DNA of 64,000 bases from Pseudodesulfovibrio profundus (GCF_900217235.1 NZ_LT907975.1:4067001-4131000); one strand, 5' to 3'. Shown: positions 35,512 to 47,671, counted from the stretch's first letter. Notes: generated by a model from the letters alone, not told the origin. Translations and numbers: made by a program.

Positions 35512-36069
35512 ATGGATGCCAATATGGAACAAGCTTCCCCAAAAGCCCGCTGGTACATTGTTCACACCTATTCCGGGTTTGAACAACGAGTCGAGCAGAC
35601 CGTCAGGGAGATGATACGTACCGGTCAGGACAAAGGCCTCATTGAAGAGGTTGTCATGCCGACCGAGAAGATCGTCGAGATGGTCAAGGGTGAACGCAAG
35701 ACGTCCACCAGGAAGTTTTATCCTGGCTATATCATGATCAAGATGATCCTGACCGACGACACTTGGCACCTTATCCAGTCAATTCCGCGAGTTACCGGAT
35801 TCGTTGGCGGAAAAAATCGTCCGACACCCATGCGTGACAGCGAGGCGGAAAACATCCTCACCATGATGGAGAGCCGCCAGGAAAAACCTCGTCCCAAGTT
35901 CAATTTTCAACGTGGTGACGAAGTACGGGTCATTGATGGTCCGTTCAGCGGTTTCAACGGTGTTGTGGAAGAAGTCAATTACGACAAAGGCAAATTGAAG
36001 GTTTCCGTCTCTATCTTCGGACGACAAACTCCCGTCGAACTGGATTTTGTCCAGGTGGATAAAGGGTAG
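35512..36069 (+). CDS. nusG: Transcription antitermination factor NusG
   Basis: NusG binds RNA polymerase and couples it to Rho and the ribosome. The 185-residue protein has the NGN domain (ARWYIVHTYSGFEQRV start, FYPGYIMIKM, VTGFVGG) and a C-terminal KOW domain (GDEVRVIDGPFSGFNG). The ATG at 35512 is used; an ATG four codons later is also possible. Confidence 0.96.
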   Translation: MDANMEQASPKARWYIVHTYSGFEQRVEQTVREMIRTGQDKGLIEEVVMPTEKIVEMVKGERKTSTRKFYPGYIMIKMILTDDTWHLIQSIPRVTGFVGGKNRPTPMRDSEAENILTMMESRQEKPRPKFNFQRGDEVRVIDGPFSGFNGVVEEVNYDKGKLKVSVSIFGRQTPVELDFVQVDKG

Positions 36070-36115
36070 CCAGGAATATACTCGCTAACTGCGAAATTTC
36101 TCATCGAGGAATACA

Positions 36116-36541
36116 ATGGCCAAGAAAGAATTAGGAAAGATCAAACTGCAGATACCTGCAGGTGGCGCCAATCCCTCTCCGCCGGTTGGTCCGGCACTGG
36201 GTCAGCATGGCGTCAATATTATGGAATTCTGTAAGGCGTTCAACGCCCAGACGCAGGACCAAAAGGGACTCATCATCCCTGTCATCATCACGGTTTACCA
36301 AGACCGCTCTTTTGATTTCATCACCAAAACCCCCCCCGCAGCAGTTCTTCTGAAGAAAGCCGCAAAAGTCGAGAAGGGCTCCGGTGAACCGAACAAGGAA
36401 AAGGTCGGTACAGTTACCCGCGCTCAGGTGCAGGAAATCGCCGAATTGAAGATGGTTGATTTGAACGCCAATGACATTGAGAATGCTATGCTGCAGATTG
36501 AGGGCACCGCCCGCAGCATGGGCATTGAAGTCAAAGGCTAG
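36116..36541 (+). CDS. rplK: 50S ribosomal protein L11
   Basis: The 141-residue L11 has the [21 protein letters not shown] start, the [12 protein letters not shown] helix and a C-terminal RNA-binding domain ending [12 protein letters not shown]. It forms the GTPase-associated region with L10/L12. rplA follows after 14 bases. Confidence 0.97.
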   Translation: MAKKELGKIKLQIPAGGANPSPPVGPALGQHGVNIMEFCKAFNAQTQDQKGLIIPVIITVYQDRSFDFITKTPPAAVLLKKAAKVEKGSGEPNKEKVGTVTRAQVQEIAELKMVDLNANDIENAMLQIEGTARSMGIEVKG

Positions 36542-36555
36542 TGAGGATATAAGCA

Positions 36556-37263
36556 ATGCCTAAGCATGGAAAAAAATACCGCAATGCCGTCGGCGATCGC
36601 GACACTGTTGTCCGCGTTTCCGTTGAAGAGGGTGTTAAGACTGCTGTTGACAGCGCTTATGCCAAATTCGACGAGACCGTGGATGTCGCCATCAACCTCG
36701 GTGTTGACCCTAAATATTCCGATCAGATGATCCGTGGAGCTGTTTCCCTCCCTAATGGCCTTGGAAAAGACGTCCGTGTGGCCGTTTTTTGTAAGCCTGA
36801 GAAGGAAGCTGAAGCCAAGGAAGCCGGTGCAGATTTCGCTGGCTCTGATGAACTGGTCGAAAAAATTCAGGGCGGATGGCTTGATTTCGATAAAGCCGTC
36901 GCTACCCCTGACATGATGGCTGTAGTCGGTAAAATTGGTCGTGTACTCGGTCCTCGCGGATTGATGCCTAACGCCAAAACCGGCACTGTCACCATGGACG
37001 TTGCTAAAGCTGTTTCCGAACTCAAGGCCGGTAAGGTCGAGTTCAAGGTGGACAAGGCAGGTATCCTGCATGCTCCCATCGGAAAAGTATCTTTCGGTGC
37101 TGAAAAGCTGTGTGAAAACCTTCGCACTCTGCTTTCCACCGTGATGGCGCTGAAGCCTTCGTCCGCAAAAGGTACGTATCTTAAAGCTGTTGGTGTTTCC
37201 ACTACCATGGGCCCCGGCGTTAAGATCGATCCCCTTACCGTCCGTCGTTTCCTGGACGCGTAA
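36556..37263 (+). CDS. rplA: 50S ribosomal protein L1
   Basis: The 235-residue L1 builds the L1 stalk and can repress its own operon by binding mRNA. It shows [20 protein letters not shown], the [18 protein letters not shown] signature and the C-terminal [12 protein letters not shown]. The start follows a GAGGAT site. Confidence 0.97.
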   Translation: MPKHGKKYRNAVGDRDTVVRVSVEEGVKTAVDSAYAKFDETVDVAINLGVDPKYSDQMIRGAVSLPNGLGKDVRVAVFCKPEKEAEAKEAGADFAGSDELVEKIQGGWLDFDKAVATPDMMAVVGKIGRVLGPRGLMPNAKTGTVTMDVAKAVSELKAGKVEFKVDKAGILHAPIGKVSFGAEKLCENLRTLLSTVMALKPSSAKGTYLKAVGVSTTMGPGVKIDPLTVRRFLDA

Positions 37264-37277
37264 CCTACTGGTATGCC

Positions 37278-37372
37278 GGGTGTCTTTCGGGACACCCTGT
37301 GAATAATGCACGGAGAGTTGAGTCAGAGACGGCAGGTGGGACTGTGTCCCATAATCCCTGCTTAGACAACGC
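37278..37372 (+). promoter_or_regulatory. L10-type ribosomal protein leader before rplJ-rplL
   Basis: A first hairpin, GGGTGTC/GACACCC (37278-37297), is followed by a GAGTCAGAGACGGCAGG arm and a CCTGCTTAGAC return arm around GGGAC/GTCCC (about 37320-37372). This layout, with a kink-turn-like AGAGACGG/TTAGAC junction, matches L10 leaders, in which the L10-L12 complex represses its own synthesis. Confidence 0.7.
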
Positions 37373-37410
37373 TTTGACCTGCTTTCCGGGCCTAAGACGA
37401 GGAGTGGTAG

Positions 37411-37932
37411 ATGAACAGGCAAGAAAAAGCCCAGATCATCGAGCAGCTGAACGAAAAAGCTGCGCGGGCGAACATTGCCGTCGTCACCGACTTCAAGGGA
37501 CTGACCGTTGAGGAGCTGACTGTGCTCCGCGCTAAGTGCTTCGAAGCCGGTGTTGACTACCAAGTCGTCAAGAACACCCTGGCCCGGTTGGCTCTCAAGG
37601 ACACCGATCACGGTGAATTGAGCGAACATTTCAAAGAGAACTGCGCCGTAGCGCTCGGGTACGACGATCCTGTCGCCCTTGCCAAGGTGCTGGCCGATTT
37701 CGATAAGGAAAACAAAAAGTTTACCATTCGTTTCGGTTCTCTTGAAGGGAAGTTTCTTGATAACGACGGCGTGAAAGAACTCGCTAAAATGCCCAGCAAG
37801 CCTGAGCTTTTGAGTTCTGTACTCGGCACCATGCAAGCCGTACCGCGCAATTTCGTTTGCTTGTTCGCAAACATCGAACGCAAATTCCTGTATGCCTTGA
37901 CTGCGATCAAGGATCAGAAAGAGTCTGCGTAA
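37411..37932 (+). CDS. rplJ: 50S ribosomal protein L10
   Basis: The 173-residue L10 is the base of the L12 stalk. It begins [16 protein letters not shown], has [17 protein letters not shown] and the [13 protein letters not shown]-binding helix, and ends with the helical L12-binding region. The ATG follows GAGGAGTGG. It is preceded by the autoregulatory leader and followed by rplL. Confidence 0.97.
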   Translation: MNRQEKAQIIEQLNEKAARANIAVVTDFKGLTVEELTVLRAKCFEAGVDYQVVKNTLARLALKDTDHGELSEHFKENCAVALGYDDPVALAKVLADFDKENKKFTIRFGSLEGKFLDNDGVKELAKMPSKPELLSSVLGTMQAVPRNFVCLFANIERKFLYALTAIKDQKESA

Positions 37933-37973
37933 ACAAGGTTCAAAGCGAATCAATTTCTTAAGGAGAATTTATC

Positions 37974-38360
37974 ATGGCAGATATCACCAAAGAACAAGTT
38001 GTTGAATTCATCGGCAACATGACCGTCCTGGAACTTTCCGAATTCATCAAAGAGCTCGAAGACGTCTTCGGCGTAGAAGCTGCTGCTCCTGCTGCTGCTG
38101 TTGTTGCAGCTCCTGCTGCTGGCGGCGACGCCGGTGGTGCTGAAGAGCAGACCGAATTCGACGTAATTCTCGCTGGTGCAGGCGGCAACAAGATTGCAGT
38201 CATCAAGGCTGTTCGCGCCATCACCGGTCTCGGCCTCAAGGAAGCTAAAGCAATCGTTGACGAAGCTCCTAAGGCTCTCAAGGAAGGCGTTTCCAAGGAA
38301 GAAGCTGACGAAGCTGCTAAGCAGCTCGAGGAAGCCGGCGCCGAAGTTGAAGTTAAGTAA
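37974..38360 (+). CDS. rplL: 50S ribosomal protein L7/L12
   Basis: The 128-residue protein has the L10-binding dimer domain ([16 protein letters not shown]), an Ala-rich hinge (about 38-55) and the C-terminal factor-binding domain with [23 protein letters not shown] precedes the ATG. A long hairpin follows in the rplL-rpoB gap. Confidence 0.97.
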   Translation: MADITKEQVVEFIGNMTVLELSEFIKELEDVFGVEAAAPAAAVVAAPAAGGDAGGAEEQTEFDVILAGAGGNKIAVIKAVRAITGLGLKEAKAIVDEAPKALKEGVSKEEADEAAKQLEEAGAEVEVK

Positions 38361-38383
38361 CTTCAGCCTTTTAAGCTATTCAT

Positions 38384-38428
38384 AGCAAAGAGCGCTCACC
38401 CTTTAATAAGGGTGTTGCGCTCTTTGCT
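38384..38428 (+). terminator. rplL-rpoB attenuator-like hairpin
   Basis: AGCAAAGAGCGC (38384-38395) pairs with GCGCTCTTTGCT (38417-38428), with a further CACCCTT/AAGGGTG stem inside. No clear T-run follows. By position it resembles the E. coli rplL-rpoB attenuator and RNase III site, which reduce rpoBC transcription relative to ribosomal proteins. Confidence 0.6.
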
Positions 38429-38656
38429 CTGTCTATGTATATACTGGGTAATTCTTTATTTTCTGGGTTTAAGCATACGTAGACGTATGTAAACGTCTGC
38501 TCCTCGTTCAACATGTGTTCGGAATTGCATGTCCGACCATGGCTTAGCACCCAATTTCCGCAGTGATCGTTTCGAAGATTGCTGCACCGACAGAGGGCAA
38601 GAGTCTCCACGTGACTCTAACGTCCCAACCACCAACCACTCATACATGAGGGTACA
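38429..38656 (+). promoter_or_regulatory. Structured rpoB leader with alternative hairpins
   Basis: CATACGT/ACGTATG (38474-38489) and AGACGT/ACGTCT (38481-38498) overlap and cannot form together. An AGAGTC/GACTCT hairpin follows at 38600-38618. No open reading frame of note is present and rpoB begins at 38657. A regulatory role is inferred. Confidence 0.4.
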
Positions 38657-41600
38657 ATGGGTCATTTCAGAAAACAATTCGGTAGCATCGTCAACACGCT
38701 CTCCATCCCGCACCTGCTTGAATTGCAGGTCGACTCCTACAAGCGTTTCCTGCAAGAAGGAACGCCACCGGCGTCGCGCGGCGACTTTGGTTTGGAAGGC
38801 GTGTTTCGGTCAGTGTTTCCCATTGAAGATTTCAACAAGACCGCTAGCCTTGATTTTGTCAGTTACGAAATCGGTGAACCAAAATACGACGTCGATGAGT
38901 GCATTTCTAAGGGACTCACCTATGAAGCACCCATTCGTATTACCGTCCGTCTCGTAGTTTTCGACGTGGATGAAGAGACAGACAATCGCACGATTCGTGA
39001 CATCAAAGAGCAAGACATTTACTTCGGTACCATTCCGCTGATGACTGAGAAGGGAACGTATGTCATCAACGGCACCGAGCGTGTAATTGTCAACCAGCTC
39101 CAACGTTCTCCCGGCATCATCTTTGAGCATGATTCCGGTAAATCCCACTCAAGCCGCAAGGTGCTTTACTCCTGTCGTGTCATTCCCATGCGCGGCTCCT
39201 GGCTCGATTTCGACTTCGATCATAAAGACATTTTGTATGTCCGCATTGACCGTCGTCGTAAGATGCCTGCAACCATCTTGTTGAAGGCTATGGGTCTTTC
39301 CCGTTCTGATATCCTGGAATACTTCTACGATACTGAAACCTACAATCTGTTGAAGACCAAGGTTCAGCGTCATGTTGTAGAAGATCAATTCCGGAAAGAG
39401 ATTGCTTTCGCAGATATTAAAGTCGGCGACAAGGTTCTGGTCAAGAAAGGTGCTCCCATCACCAAGGGTGCATGGAAGAAGCTTGTACGAAATGAGGTCA
39501 AAACCATTGAGGTTGACCCCATTTCACTTATTGGCTTGTATCTTTCCGCTGATTTGGTCGACAATACTGGTGAAGTATTGGCAGAAGCAGCTGAAGAGGT
39601 AACTGCAGAGCTCATCGAAAGAATGCGTGAATTCGGTATCAAGGAACTCAATGTCCTTCATACCCGAGGTATGGATGTATCTGATGCACTCCGTAACACC
39701 TTGTTACTTGACAAGACCACTGATATGGAGACTGCGCAGATTGAGATTTATCGTCGTTTGCGCCCGAGCTCTCCGCCTACTCCTGAAATTGCTTCAAACT
39801 TCTTCGAGAATCTTTTCAGATCTTCCGACTACTATGACTTGTCTAACGTTGGTCGTTACAAGCTCAATTCTCGTTTGAACCAGGATGTAGATCTCAATAC
39901 ACGGACCCTGACCAACGAGGATATCCTCCTTGCGGTCAAGGAGCTGATGCATCTTAAAGATACTCACGGCCCGGCCGATGATATCGATCACCTCGGTAAC
40001 CGTCGTGTTCGTCCAGTTGGTGAATTGGTGGAAAACCAATACCGTATTGGGCTTGTTCGTATGGAACGAGCTATCAAAGAGCGCATGTCCTTGCAGGAAG
40101 TCGCTACTTTGATGCCGCATGATCTGATCAACCCGAAACCGGTTGCTGCAGTACTGAAGGAATTCTTCGGAACCTCGCAGCTCAGCCAGTTCATGGATCA
40201 GACCAACCCGCTCTCCGAAGTCACTCACAAGCGTCGTCTTTCGGCTCTTGGCCCCGGTGGTCTGACTCGAGAACGTGCAGGCTTTGAGGTTCGTGACGTT
40301 CACACCTCTCACTATGGCCGTATTTGTCCCATTGAGACTCCTGAAGGACCGAACATTGGTCTGATTGTCTCTTTGACCACCTATGCGAAAGTCAATGACT
40401 TCGGTTTCATTGAAACCCCGTATCGTATGGTCAACGACAAGAAGGTGACTGACGAAGTCTACTACATGGATGCTTCCAAGGAAGCCAAGGAAGTTGTGGC
40501 ACAGGCCAATGCTCCCTTGGATGAAAATGGCGTCTTCTCCAACCCGCGTGTCAATGCTCGCCTTGCTGGTGATGTCCAGTTGACCGCAGCGGAAGAAGTC
40601 ACCTGCATGGACATCAGTCCGAGCCAGACCGTATCTATCTCGGCAGCCTTGATTCCGTTCCTTGAGCACGATGATGCTAACCGCGCACTTATGGGATCGA
40701 ACATGATGCGTCAGGCCGTTCCGCTTCTTCAGGCAGAGCAGCCGTTGGTTGGTACTGGAATGGAAGGCCCGGTTGCCCGAGATTCCGGAGCATGCGTTAT
40801 CGCCGAACAAGACGGTGTCATTCACTATGTCGACTCCGAACGCATCATCGTTAACTACGAAGGTGGCGTTTATGGTGATTCGGGTGGCGCAAAACACTAT
40901 GAATTCCAGAAATGGCACAAGTCGAACCAGAACTCCTGCTTTGGACAGCGTCCGAAGGTTCAGGTTGGCCAGGTAGTCAAGAAAGGGGATATCCTCGCGG
41001 ATGGTCCTGGTATTGATGACGGCGAACTGGCTCTTGGTAAAAACCTGCTTGTTGCCTTTATGCCCTGGTGTGGCTTCAACTTTGAGGACTCCATCCTCAT
41101 TTCCGAGCGCATGGTCAAGGAAGACGTGTTCACCTCGATTCACATTGAGGAATTCGAACTCGTTGCTCGTGACACCAAGCTCGGACCCGAAGAAGTTACC
41201 AGAGATATATCCAACGTTTCTGAAGAAATGCTGCGTAACCTTGATGAATGCGGTATTATCCGCATCGGTGCACGTATCAAACCCGACGATATCATGGTCG
41301 GTAAGATTACGCCCAAGGGTGAAACGCAGCTTACTCCTGAAGAAAAACTGCTTCGTGCGATCTTTGGTGATAAAGCCCGCGATGTTAAGAATACTTCCCT
41401 CAAGGTTCCGCCAGGAATCTCCGGTACTATTGTTGACGTCAAGGTCTTCAACCGTCGCTCATCCGATAAGGATGATCGTACCAAGGCTATCGAAGATGCA
41501 GAGCTTGCAGCATTTGATGCCAAGGAAACGAAGCACATTGCTGCTTTGACCGATGCTACCCGTGAGAGAATCTGGGAAGCTGCTGCCGGTTCCAAGCTGA

Positions 41601-42766
41601 AAAAAGACATTGTCGGCTCCAAGAAAATCGTTCTTGGAAAGTCCGGTGAAGTTGTTGAGCGTGAAGCGATTGATGGCGTACCGGTCAAGAAATTGATTGG
41701 TGTGTTCGACCGTGAGATCAATGACCAGCTCAAACTGATCATTGCTGATTACGAAGCGCAGATCGCCTTCATCAAAAATATGTATGACATCAAGAGGGAA
41801 AAAGTCACTGAAGGTGATGATCTTCCTCCGGGTGTTATTAAAATGGTAAAAGTCTATGTCGCCGTTAAGCGTAAACTGAGCGTTGGTGATAAGATGGCTG
41901 GTCGTCATGGTAACAAGGGTGTTGTCTCCTGCATCTTGCCGGAAGAGGATATGCCTTTCTTCGATGACGGTACCCCCATGGACATTGTCCTCAACCCGCT
42001 GGGCGTTCCCTCCCGTATGAACATCGGGCAGATCATGGAAACCCACTTGGGTATGGCCGGCCGCAAACTTGGACAGCAACTGCATGCAAAGATGGAAGAG
42101 GGTGTTTCTGACCTGCGCGATCAGGCAAAGCACATCTTCGACTCCAAGGAAATGGATGACTTCATTGATTCCATGTCCGATGAGGAACTCATCAACTGCA
42201 TCAAGAAGACCCAGAACGGAATCGTTGCCAAAACCCCAGTGTTTGATGGTGCCGAGGAAGAAGAAATCTGGAGCTGGCTGACCAAGGCTGGCTGTGACGA
42301 TGACGGCAAGTTCATTCTGTACGATGGTCGTACAGGTGAGCCGTTCCACAACCGCGTTACTGTGGGCATCATGTATATTCTCAAACTGCACCACTTGGTC
42401 GATGAGAAGATTCACGCCCGTTCCACAGGTCCTTACTCGCTGGTAACCCAGCAGCCCTTGGGTGGTAAGGCCCAGTTTGGTGGTCAGCGACTCGGTGAGA
42501 TGGAAGTCTGGGCTCTTGAAGCCTACGGCGCCGCATACCTCCTGCAGGAATTCCTGACCGTCAAATCCGATGACGTTCAGGGCCGTGTCAAGATGTATGA
42601 GAAGATCGTCAAGGGTGACAACTTCCTGGAAGCCGGCTTGCCGGAATCCTTCAACGTCCTGGTTAAGGAACTCATGTCGTTGGGTCTTGATGTGACCCTT
42701 CACTACGAGGACCGCAAACGTCCATCCGGCCCCTCTTACGGTGGCCCAAGGCCGCTTAATCCGTAA
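38657..42766 (+). CDS. rpoB: DNA-directed RNA polymerase subunit beta
   Basis: The 1369-residue beta subunit has the usual domain order. The rifampicin region (about 503-531) reads as wild type: [16 protein letters not shown] with Gln511 and Asp514, then [13 protein letters not shown] with His524 and Ser529. The flap and the C-terminal [18 protein letters not shown] switch/clamp motif are present. The ATG is preceded by GAGGG. rpoC follows after an 83-base gap holding a long hairpin. Confidence 0.98.
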   Translation: MGHFRKQFGSIVNTLSIPHLLELQVDSYKRFLQEGTPPASRGDFGLEGVFRSVFPIEDFNKTASLDFVSYEIGEPKYDVDECISKGLTYEAPIRITVRLVVFDVDEETDNRTIRDIKEQDIYFGTIPLMTEKGTYVINGTERVIVNQLQRSPGIIFEHDSGKSHSSRKVLYSCRVIPMRGSWLDFDFDHKDILYVRIDRRRKMPATILLKAMGLSRSDILEYFYDTETYNLLKTKVQRHVVEDQFRKEIAFADIKVGDKVLVKKGAPITKGAWKKLVRNEVKTIEVDPISLIGLYLSADLVDNTGEVLAEAAEEVTAELIERMREFGIKELNVLHTRGMDVSDALRNTLLLDKTTDMETAQIEIYRRLRPSSPPTPEIASNFFENLFRSSDYYDLSNVGRYKLNSRLNQDVDLNTRTLTNEDILLAVKELMHLKDTHGPADDIDHLGNRRVRPVGELVENQYRIGLVRMERAIKERMSLQEVATLMPHDLINPKPVAAVLKEFFGTSQLSQFMDQTNPLSEVTHKRRLSALGPGGLTRERAGFEVRDVHTSHYGRICPIETPEGPNIGLIVSLTTYAKVNDFGFIETPYRMVNDKKVTDEVYYMDASKEAKEVVAQANAPLDENGVFSNPRVNARLAGDVQLTAAEEVTCMDISPSQTVSISAALIPFLEHDDANRALMGSNMMRQAVPLLQAEQPLVGTGMEGPVARDSGACVIAEQDGVIHYVDSERIIVNYEGGVYGDSGGAKHYEFQKWHKSNQNSCFGQRPKVQVGQVVKKGDILADGPGIDDGELALGKNLLVAFMPWCGFNFEDSILISERMVKEDVFTSIHIEEFELVARDTKLGPEEVTRDISNVSEEMLRNLDECGIIRIGARIKPDDIMVGKITPKGETQLTPEEKLLRAIFGDKARDVKNTSLKVPPGISGTIVDVKVFNRRSSDKDDRTKAIEDAELAAFDAKETKHIAALTDATRERIWEAAAGSKLKKDIVGSKKIVLGKSGEVVEREAIDGVPVKKLIGVFDREINDQLKLIIADYEAQIAFIKNMYDIKREKVTEGDDLPPGVIKMVKVYVAVKRKLSVGDKMAGRHGNKGVVSCILPEEDMPFFDDGTPMDIVLNPLGVPSRMNIGQIMETHLGMAGRKLGQQLHAKMEEGVSDLRDQAKHIFDSKEMDDFIDSMSDEELINCIKKTQNGIVAKTPVFDGAEEEEIWSWLTKAGCDDDGKFILYDGRTGEPFHNRVTVGIMYILKLHHLVDEKIHARSTGPYSLVTQQPLGGKAQFGGQRLGEMEVWALEAYGAAYLLQEFLTVKSDDVQGRVKMYEKIVKGDNFLEAGLPESFNVLVKELMSLGLDVTLHYEDRKRPSGPSYGGPRPLNP

Positions 42767-42791
42767 GGCCGGGACTGTTTAAAGGTTTATA

Positions 42792-42818
42792 GCCTGGCCG
42801 ATCATGGATCGGCCAGGC
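42792..42818 (+). promoter_or_regulatory. Perfect hairpin in the rpoB-rpoC gap
   Basis: A perfect 12-bp stem, GCCTGGCCGATC (42792-42803) with GATCGGCCAGGC (42807-42818), leaves a three-base loop. There is no T-run after it, so it may be an RNA-processing or mRNA-stability element. Confidence 0.6.
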
Positions 42819-42849
42819 ATCAGATAACATTTTACGATAGGGGATATCC

Positions 42850-45800
42850 ATGACGTTGGACGATCTGTTCACCTTGCGTGGAGCGCCGAATCAGGCGGCC
42901 CAAGGCCGTAACTTAAAGGCTATCCAGATATCCATTGCCGCACCTGAAACCATTCGCGAATGGTCTTTCGGTGAGGTGAAGAAACCCGAAACCATCAACT
43001 ACCGTACCTTCAAACCGGAACGTGATGGCCTCTTTTGTGCCAAGATTTTCGGCCCGGTGAAGGATTACGAGTGCAACTGCGGTAAGTACAAACGCATGAA
43101 GCACCGTGGTATCGTGTGTGAAAAATGCGGCGTCGAGGTCATTGCCTCCAAAGTACGTCGTGAACGCATGGGCCACATCGAGCTTGCTGCTCCTGTTGCG
43201 CACATTTGGTTTCTGAAAACCCTGCCTTCGAAGATCGGTACACTCCTGGATATTACCATGGCCGATCTCGAGAAGGTTTTGTACTTCGATTCCTTCATCG
43301 TTCTTGATCCGGGCGAAACCCCGCTCAAGACGCACCAGGTCGTTTCCGAGGACCAGTATTTCCAGGTCATCGATCACTTTGGTGAGGACGCTCTCGAAGT
43401 CGGTATGGGCGCTGAAACCGTTCGTACCATGCTGGAAGCATTGGATCTGCCGACTCTTCGCACTGAATTGCGTGAAGAGGCAGCAACCACTCGCTCTCAG
43501 ACCAAAAAGAAGAAAATCACCAAACGCCTTAAGATCGTTGAAGCGTTTTTGGAGTCTGGCAACAGGCCCGAGTGGATGATCATGGAAGTTATTCCCATCA
43601 TTCCGCCCGAGCTGCGTCCTCTCGTCCCTCTGGACGGTGGCCGTTTCGCCACATCCGACCTCAACGACCTGTACCGACGTGTTATCAACCGTAACAACCG
43701 TCTGAAGCGTCTGCTCGAGCTCGGTGCCCCCGAGATCATCATCCGCAACGAAAAGCGTATGCTGCAGGAAGCTGTTGACGCCTTGTTTGACAACGGTCGC
43801 CGTGGTCGTGCCATTACCGGCACCAATGGTCGTCCGCTGAAATCCTTGTCCGACATGATCAAGGGTAAGCAGGGGCGTTTCCGTCAGAACCTTCTCGGTA
43901 AACGTGTCGACTATTCCGGTCGTTCCGTTATTGTTGTCGGTCCGAAGCTGAAACTGCACCAGTGCGGTCTTCCCAAGAAGATGGCTCTGGAGCTTTTCAA
44001 GCCATTCATCTACGCCGAGTTGGAAAAGCGTGACATCGCCACGACCATCAAATCTGCAAAGAAGATGGTAGAACGCGAAGATCTGGTCGTGTGGGACATC
44101 CTTGAAGATGTAGTTCGCGAATACCCGATCATGCTCAACCGTGCACCGACTCTGCACCGCCTCGGTATCCAGGCATTTGAACCGCTTCTCGTAGAAGGTA
44201 AAGCTATCCAGCTGCACCCGCTCGTCTGTTCCGCTTACAACGCTGACTTCGATGGTGACCAGATGGCTGTTCACGTTCCGTTGTCTGTTGAGGCGCAGAT
44301 CGAGTGCCGTGTACTCATGATGTCTACAAACAACATCTTGAGCCCTTCAAACGGATCTCCCATCATCAATCCTTCGCAGGATATCGTTCTTGGTCTGTAC
44401 TACCTGACCACGCCGCGATCCTTCGACAAGGGTGAGGGTATGGTCTTTTCTGATCCTGCTGAAGTTATTGCAGCTTACGATCATGGCGCTGTTGGTCTGC
44501 ATGCTCGAATCAAAGTCCGTATCAACGGCAAGATCGAGGAGACCACCACCGGTCGCGTTATCGTCAGCGAGCTTATTCCGAGCGAAGTGCCGTTCGATAT
44601 GGTCAACTGCGTTCTGAATAAGAAGAACATCGCTGCACTGGTAACCGGTGCATATCGTCAGGCTGGAACAAAGGCCACTGTTATCCTTTGTGACCGCATC
44701 AAAGATCTGGGATATGAATTCGCTACTCGCGCCGGTGTTACCATTGGTGTGAAGGATTTGAGAATCCCTGATGCCAAGGCTGGCATGCTTGATACTGCTC
44801 ACGCTGAAGTGGACGAAATCGAAAACCAGTTCCAGGACGGTATCATTACCCGTACTGAGAAATACAACAAGGTTGTTGACGTCTGGACCAAGGTCACCAA
44901 TGAGATCTCCAATGAGATGATGCAGGAAGTGTCTACCGACATCCTTACCGATCCCAAAACCGGTAAGACGGAAGTCAACTCCAGCTTTAACCCGATCTAC
45001 ATGATGGCCACTTCCGGCGCTCGTGGTAACCAGGATCAGATGCGCCAGCTTGCTGGTATGCGTGGTCTGATGGCCAAGCCGTCGGGTGAGATTATTGAGA
45101 CTCCCATTACCGCTTCCTTCCGTGAAGGTCTGTCGGTTCTGCAGTACTTTATCTCCACTCACGGTGCTCGTAAGGGTCTGGCTGATACCGCACTGAAAAC
45201 TGCAAACTCCGGTTACCTGACTCGACGTCTTGTCGACGTTGTTCAGGATGTAACCGTATCTGAACTCGATTGCGGCACTGTCGATGGCCTTGAGCTTACC
45301 CACCTTATCAAGGGTGGTGAGATCAAGCAGCGTCTGGCAGAACGTGTCCACGGTCGTGTGACGATGTTTGATATATATAATGAAGATAATGGTGAGCTGA
45401 TTATCCCCAGCAACACTGTGATCGATTCCGAATATGCGAAGAAACTTGACCAGTCCGGCGTGAACTCCATCACGATTCGCTCCGGTTTGACCTGTAAGTC
45501 CAAGCAGGGCATTTGTGCCATGTGTTACGGACGTGACCTCGCTCGCGGTCATCTGGTCAACGTTGGTGAGACTGTCGGTATTATCGCTGCTCAGTCCATT
45601 GGTGAGCCTGGAACCCAGCTTACCATGCGTACCTTCCACATCGGTGGTACCGCATCCAAGGAAATTGAATCGTCTGCCATTGAATCCCAGCACAACGGTC
45701 GCGTTGTCACCTCTCGTATGCGGACTGTTGTCAACTCCGAAGGGCACAAGATGGTCCTTGGTAAGAGTTGTCAGGTCGGTATCGTGGATGACCAGGGACG

Positions 45801-46998
45801 TGAAAGGGAAAAATACGTCCTGCCTTCCGGTGCCAGATTGCTGGTCGAAGACGGACAGGATATCAAGAAGGGTACACCGCTTGCCGATTGGGATCCGTAT
45901 ATGGAGCCCTTCATCGTTGATGTTTCCGGTACGATTAAGTTCAAGGACATCATCGAAGGCAAGACTGTGCAGGAAGACCGTACATCAAAGGCTTCCTACA
46001 CCATCATGGAATACCGGACCACGAACTATCGTCCTTCTGTCGGTATCTTCGACGAAGAGGATAATGCAGTTTGTCGTCCTGGTACTGACATTGCGGCGAA
46101 CTTCGCTATGCCTGTCGGCGCTATTCTGATGATCAAGGATGGCGACACGGTTAAGGCCGGTGACGTTATCGCACGTAAGCCGCGTGAGTCTTCCAAGACC
46201 AAGGATATCGTTGGTGGTTTGCCGCGCGTTGCAGAGCTCTTCGAGGTTCGCAAGCCCAAGGATATGGGTGTTGTTTCCTCCATCGATGGTATTGTCACAT
46301 TCGGCCCTGAAACGAAGGGTAAGCGTAAGGTCGTAGTTACTCCTGAGATTGGTGACGCCAAGGAATTCCTGATTCCGAAAGGTAAACACATCACTGTACA
46401 GGAGTCCGACTTCGTTGAAGCCGGCGATCTGCTGACCGAAGGCTCCCCTGAGCTGCACGATATCCTGCGTATCAAGGGTGAAAAACACCTTGCTCGTTAC
46501 CTCGTTGAAGAAATCCAGGATGTTTACCGCTTCCAGGGTGTTAACATCAACGATAAGCACATCGAGATTATCGTCCGCCAGATGCTGAAGAAGGTTTCCA
46601 TCCTTGAACCTGGTTCCACCTCTTTCCTTATTGGCGAGCAGGTCGACAAGCTGAGGTTCATGGAAGAGAATAACAAGGTTCTGGCTGAAGGTGGTAAGCC
46701 CGCTGTTGCCGAGACACTTGTTCTCGGTATCACTCAGGCTTCACTGTCTACTGACTCCTTCATCTCGGCTGCTTCCTTCCAGGAAACCACCAAGGTTCTG
46801 ACTGAAGCTTCTCTGAAGGGTAAGTCTGATAACCTCCGTGGACTCAAGGAAAACGTAATTGTCGGTCGTCTTGTTCCGGCTGGAACAGGATTCCGTAAAT
46901 ACACCGATTCCGGTATTATCGTACCAGACCAGACTGAGCGTCCTGACAAGTTCCTCGAAGAATTAGAGGAAAGTCCGCTTTTGGTTGAATCGGAATAA
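42850..46998 (+). CDS. rpoC: DNA-directed RNA polymerase subunit beta'
   Basis: The 1382-residue beta' subunit has the N-terminal zinc site Cys75, Cys77, Cys90 and Cys93, the catalytic [15 protein letters not shown] motif with Asp466, Asp468 and Asp470, the bridge helix/trigger loop region and a second cysteine set (C[15 protein letters not shown] context). Length is normal for the group. A strong terminator follows. Confidence 0.98.
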   Translation: MTLDDLFTLRGAPNQAAQGRNLKAIQISIAAPETIREWSFGEVKKPETINYRTFKPERDGLFCAKIFGPVKDYECNCGKYKRMKHRGIVCEKCGVEVIASKVRRERMGHIELAAPVAHIWFLKTLPSKIGTLLDITMADLEKVLYFDSFIVLDPGETPLKTHQVVSEDQYFQVIDHFGEDALEVGMGAETVRTMLEALDLPTLRTELREEAATTRSQTKKKKITKRLKIVEAFLESGNRPEWMIMEVIPIIPPELRPLVPLDGGRFATSDLNDLYRRVINRNNRLKRLLELGAPEIIIRNEKRMLQEAVDALFDNGRRGRAITGTNGRPLKSLSDMIKGKQGRFRQNLLGKRVDYSGRSVIVVGPKLKLHQCGLPKKMALELFKPFIYAELEKRDIATTIKSAKKMVEREDLVVWDILEDVVREYPIMLNRAPTLHRLGIQAFEPLLVEGKAIQLHPLVCSAYNADFDGDQMAVHVPLSVEAQIECRVLMMSTNNILSPSNGSPIINPSQDIVLGLYYLTTPRSFDKGEGMVFSDPAEVIAAYDHGAVGLHARIKVRINGKIEETTTGRVIVSELIPSEVPFDMVNCVLNKKNIAALVTGAYRQAGTKATVILCDRIKDLGYEFATRAGVTIGVKDLRIPDAKAGMLDTAHAEVDEIENQFQDGIITRTEKYNKVVDVWTKVTNEISNEMMQEVSTDILTDPKTGKTEVNSSFNPIYMMATSGARGNQDQMRQLAGMRGLMAKPSGEIIETPITASFREGLSVLQYFISTHGARKGLADTALKTANSGYLTRRLVDVVQDVTVSELDCGTVDGLELTHLIKGGEIKQRLAERVHGRVTMFDIYNEDNGELIIPSNTVIDSEYAKKLDQSGVNSITIRSGLTCKSKQGICAMCYGRDLARGHLVNVGETVGIIAAQSIGEPGTQLTMRTFHIGGTASKEIESSAIESQHNGRVVTSRMRTVVNSEGHKMVLGKSCQVGIVDDQGREREKYVLPSGARLLVEDGQDIKKGTPLADWDPYMEPFIVDVSGTIKFKDIIEGKTVQEDRTSKASYTIMEYRTTNYRPSVGIFDEEDNAVCRPGTDIAANFAMPVGAILMIKDGDTVKAGDVIARKPRESSKTKDIVGGLPRVAELFEVRKPKDMGVVSSIDGIVTFGPETKGKRKVVVTPEIGDAKEFLIPKGKHITVQESDFVEAGDLLTEGSPELHDILRIKGEKHLARYLVEEIQDVYRFQGVNINDKHIEIIVRQMLKKVSILEPGSTSFLIGEQVDKLRFMEENNKVLAEGGKPAVAETLVLGITQASLSTDSFISAASFQETTKVLTEASLKGKSDNLRGLKENVIVGRLVPAGTGFRKYTDSGIIVPDQTERPDKFLEELEESPLLVESE

Positions 46999-47035
46999 TA
47001 ATAACACCATCGCAGATAGTGTCTAATTGCCTGTA

Positions 47036-47070
47036 AATATGGGAGAGGCCTCGCCTCTCCCATATTTTTA
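47036..47070 (+). terminator. Intrinsic terminator after rpoC
   Basis: A 14-bp perfect stem, AATATGGGAGAGGC (47036-47049) with GCCTCTCCCATATT (47053-47066), has a three-base loop and is followed by TTTA. It separates the rpoBC and str units. Confidence 0.92.
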
Positions 47071-47115
47071 TGTTCCAAGAGAGGCCATGTTTTTCGAAAG
47101 GGAAGGGTAAATCAC

Positions 47116-47144
47116 TTGACAACCCGTGAACTTTTGGATTACTT
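47116..47144 (+). promoter_or_regulatory. Possible promoter for rpsL-rpsG-fusA
   Basis: A perfect TTGACA (47116-47121) lies after the rpoC terminator, but the -10 region (TTACTT at 47139-47144) is poor. A GCGCA-TTAG-TGCGC hairpin (47157-47170) lies between it and rpsL. Confidence 0.35.
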
Positions 47145-47203
47145 GCGGTCCTCTTTGCGCATTAGTGCGCGTGGTATTGTATTAACTATTGATTGGAGGA
47201 TGA

Positions 47204-47575
47204 ATGCCTACCATTAACCAGCTCATCCGTAAGGGGCGCAAAGCGCAACTCAAACGGAAGAAGACCCCGGCACTGTTGGAATGCCCTCAGCGTCGCGGTG
47301 TTTGCACAAGGGTTTACACCACGACTCCGAAGAAGCCGAACTCCGCTCTTCGTAAAGTTGCTCGTGTCCGCCTGACCAACGGCATCGAAGTCACCGCCTA
47401 CATCGGTGGTGAAGGCCACAACCTGCAGGAACACTCCGTGGTTCTTATCCGCGGCGGTCGTGTAAAAGACTTGCCCGGTGTCCGTTACCACATCGTTCGC
47501 GGCTCCCTCGACACCTCTGGTGTTGATGATCGTCGTCGTGGTCGTTCCAAGTACGGCACCAAGCGCCCGAAATAG
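47204..47575 (+). CDS. rpsL: 30S ribosomal protein S12
   Basis: The 123-residue S12 supports decoding accuracy. It starts [13 protein letters not shown], has [16 protein letters not shown] with the wild-type lysine associated with streptomycin sensitivity, [13 protein letters not shown], and ends in a basic tail. A GGAGG site precedes the ATG. rpsG follows after 96 bases. Confidence 0.97.
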   Translation: MPTINQLIRKGRKAQLKRKKTPALLECPQRRGVCTRVYTTTPKKPNSALRKVARVRLTNGIEVTAYIGGEGHNLQEHSVVLIRGGRVKDLPGVRYHIVRGSLDTSGVDDRRRGRSKYGTKRPK

Positions 47576-47671
47576 GTTGTAGTTTTTTCGTAATGCCCGG
47601 GTTGGGATGACAAAGTAGGGCGGAGGCTGCCCGAAATAATGTCCCCCCGGTGAAACTCGAAGGAGAAAAAA

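Noticed and set aside
36538-37953. 471-codon open frame on the minus strand opposite rplA-rplJ
   Set aside because: Antisense shadow of two ribosomal protein genes and the L10 leader, with no protein motif.
39794-41143. 449-codon minus-strand frame inside rpoB (similar ones occur opposite rpoC)
   Set aside because: No motif or ribosome site; these arise from the rare use of certain codons in rpoB and rpoC.
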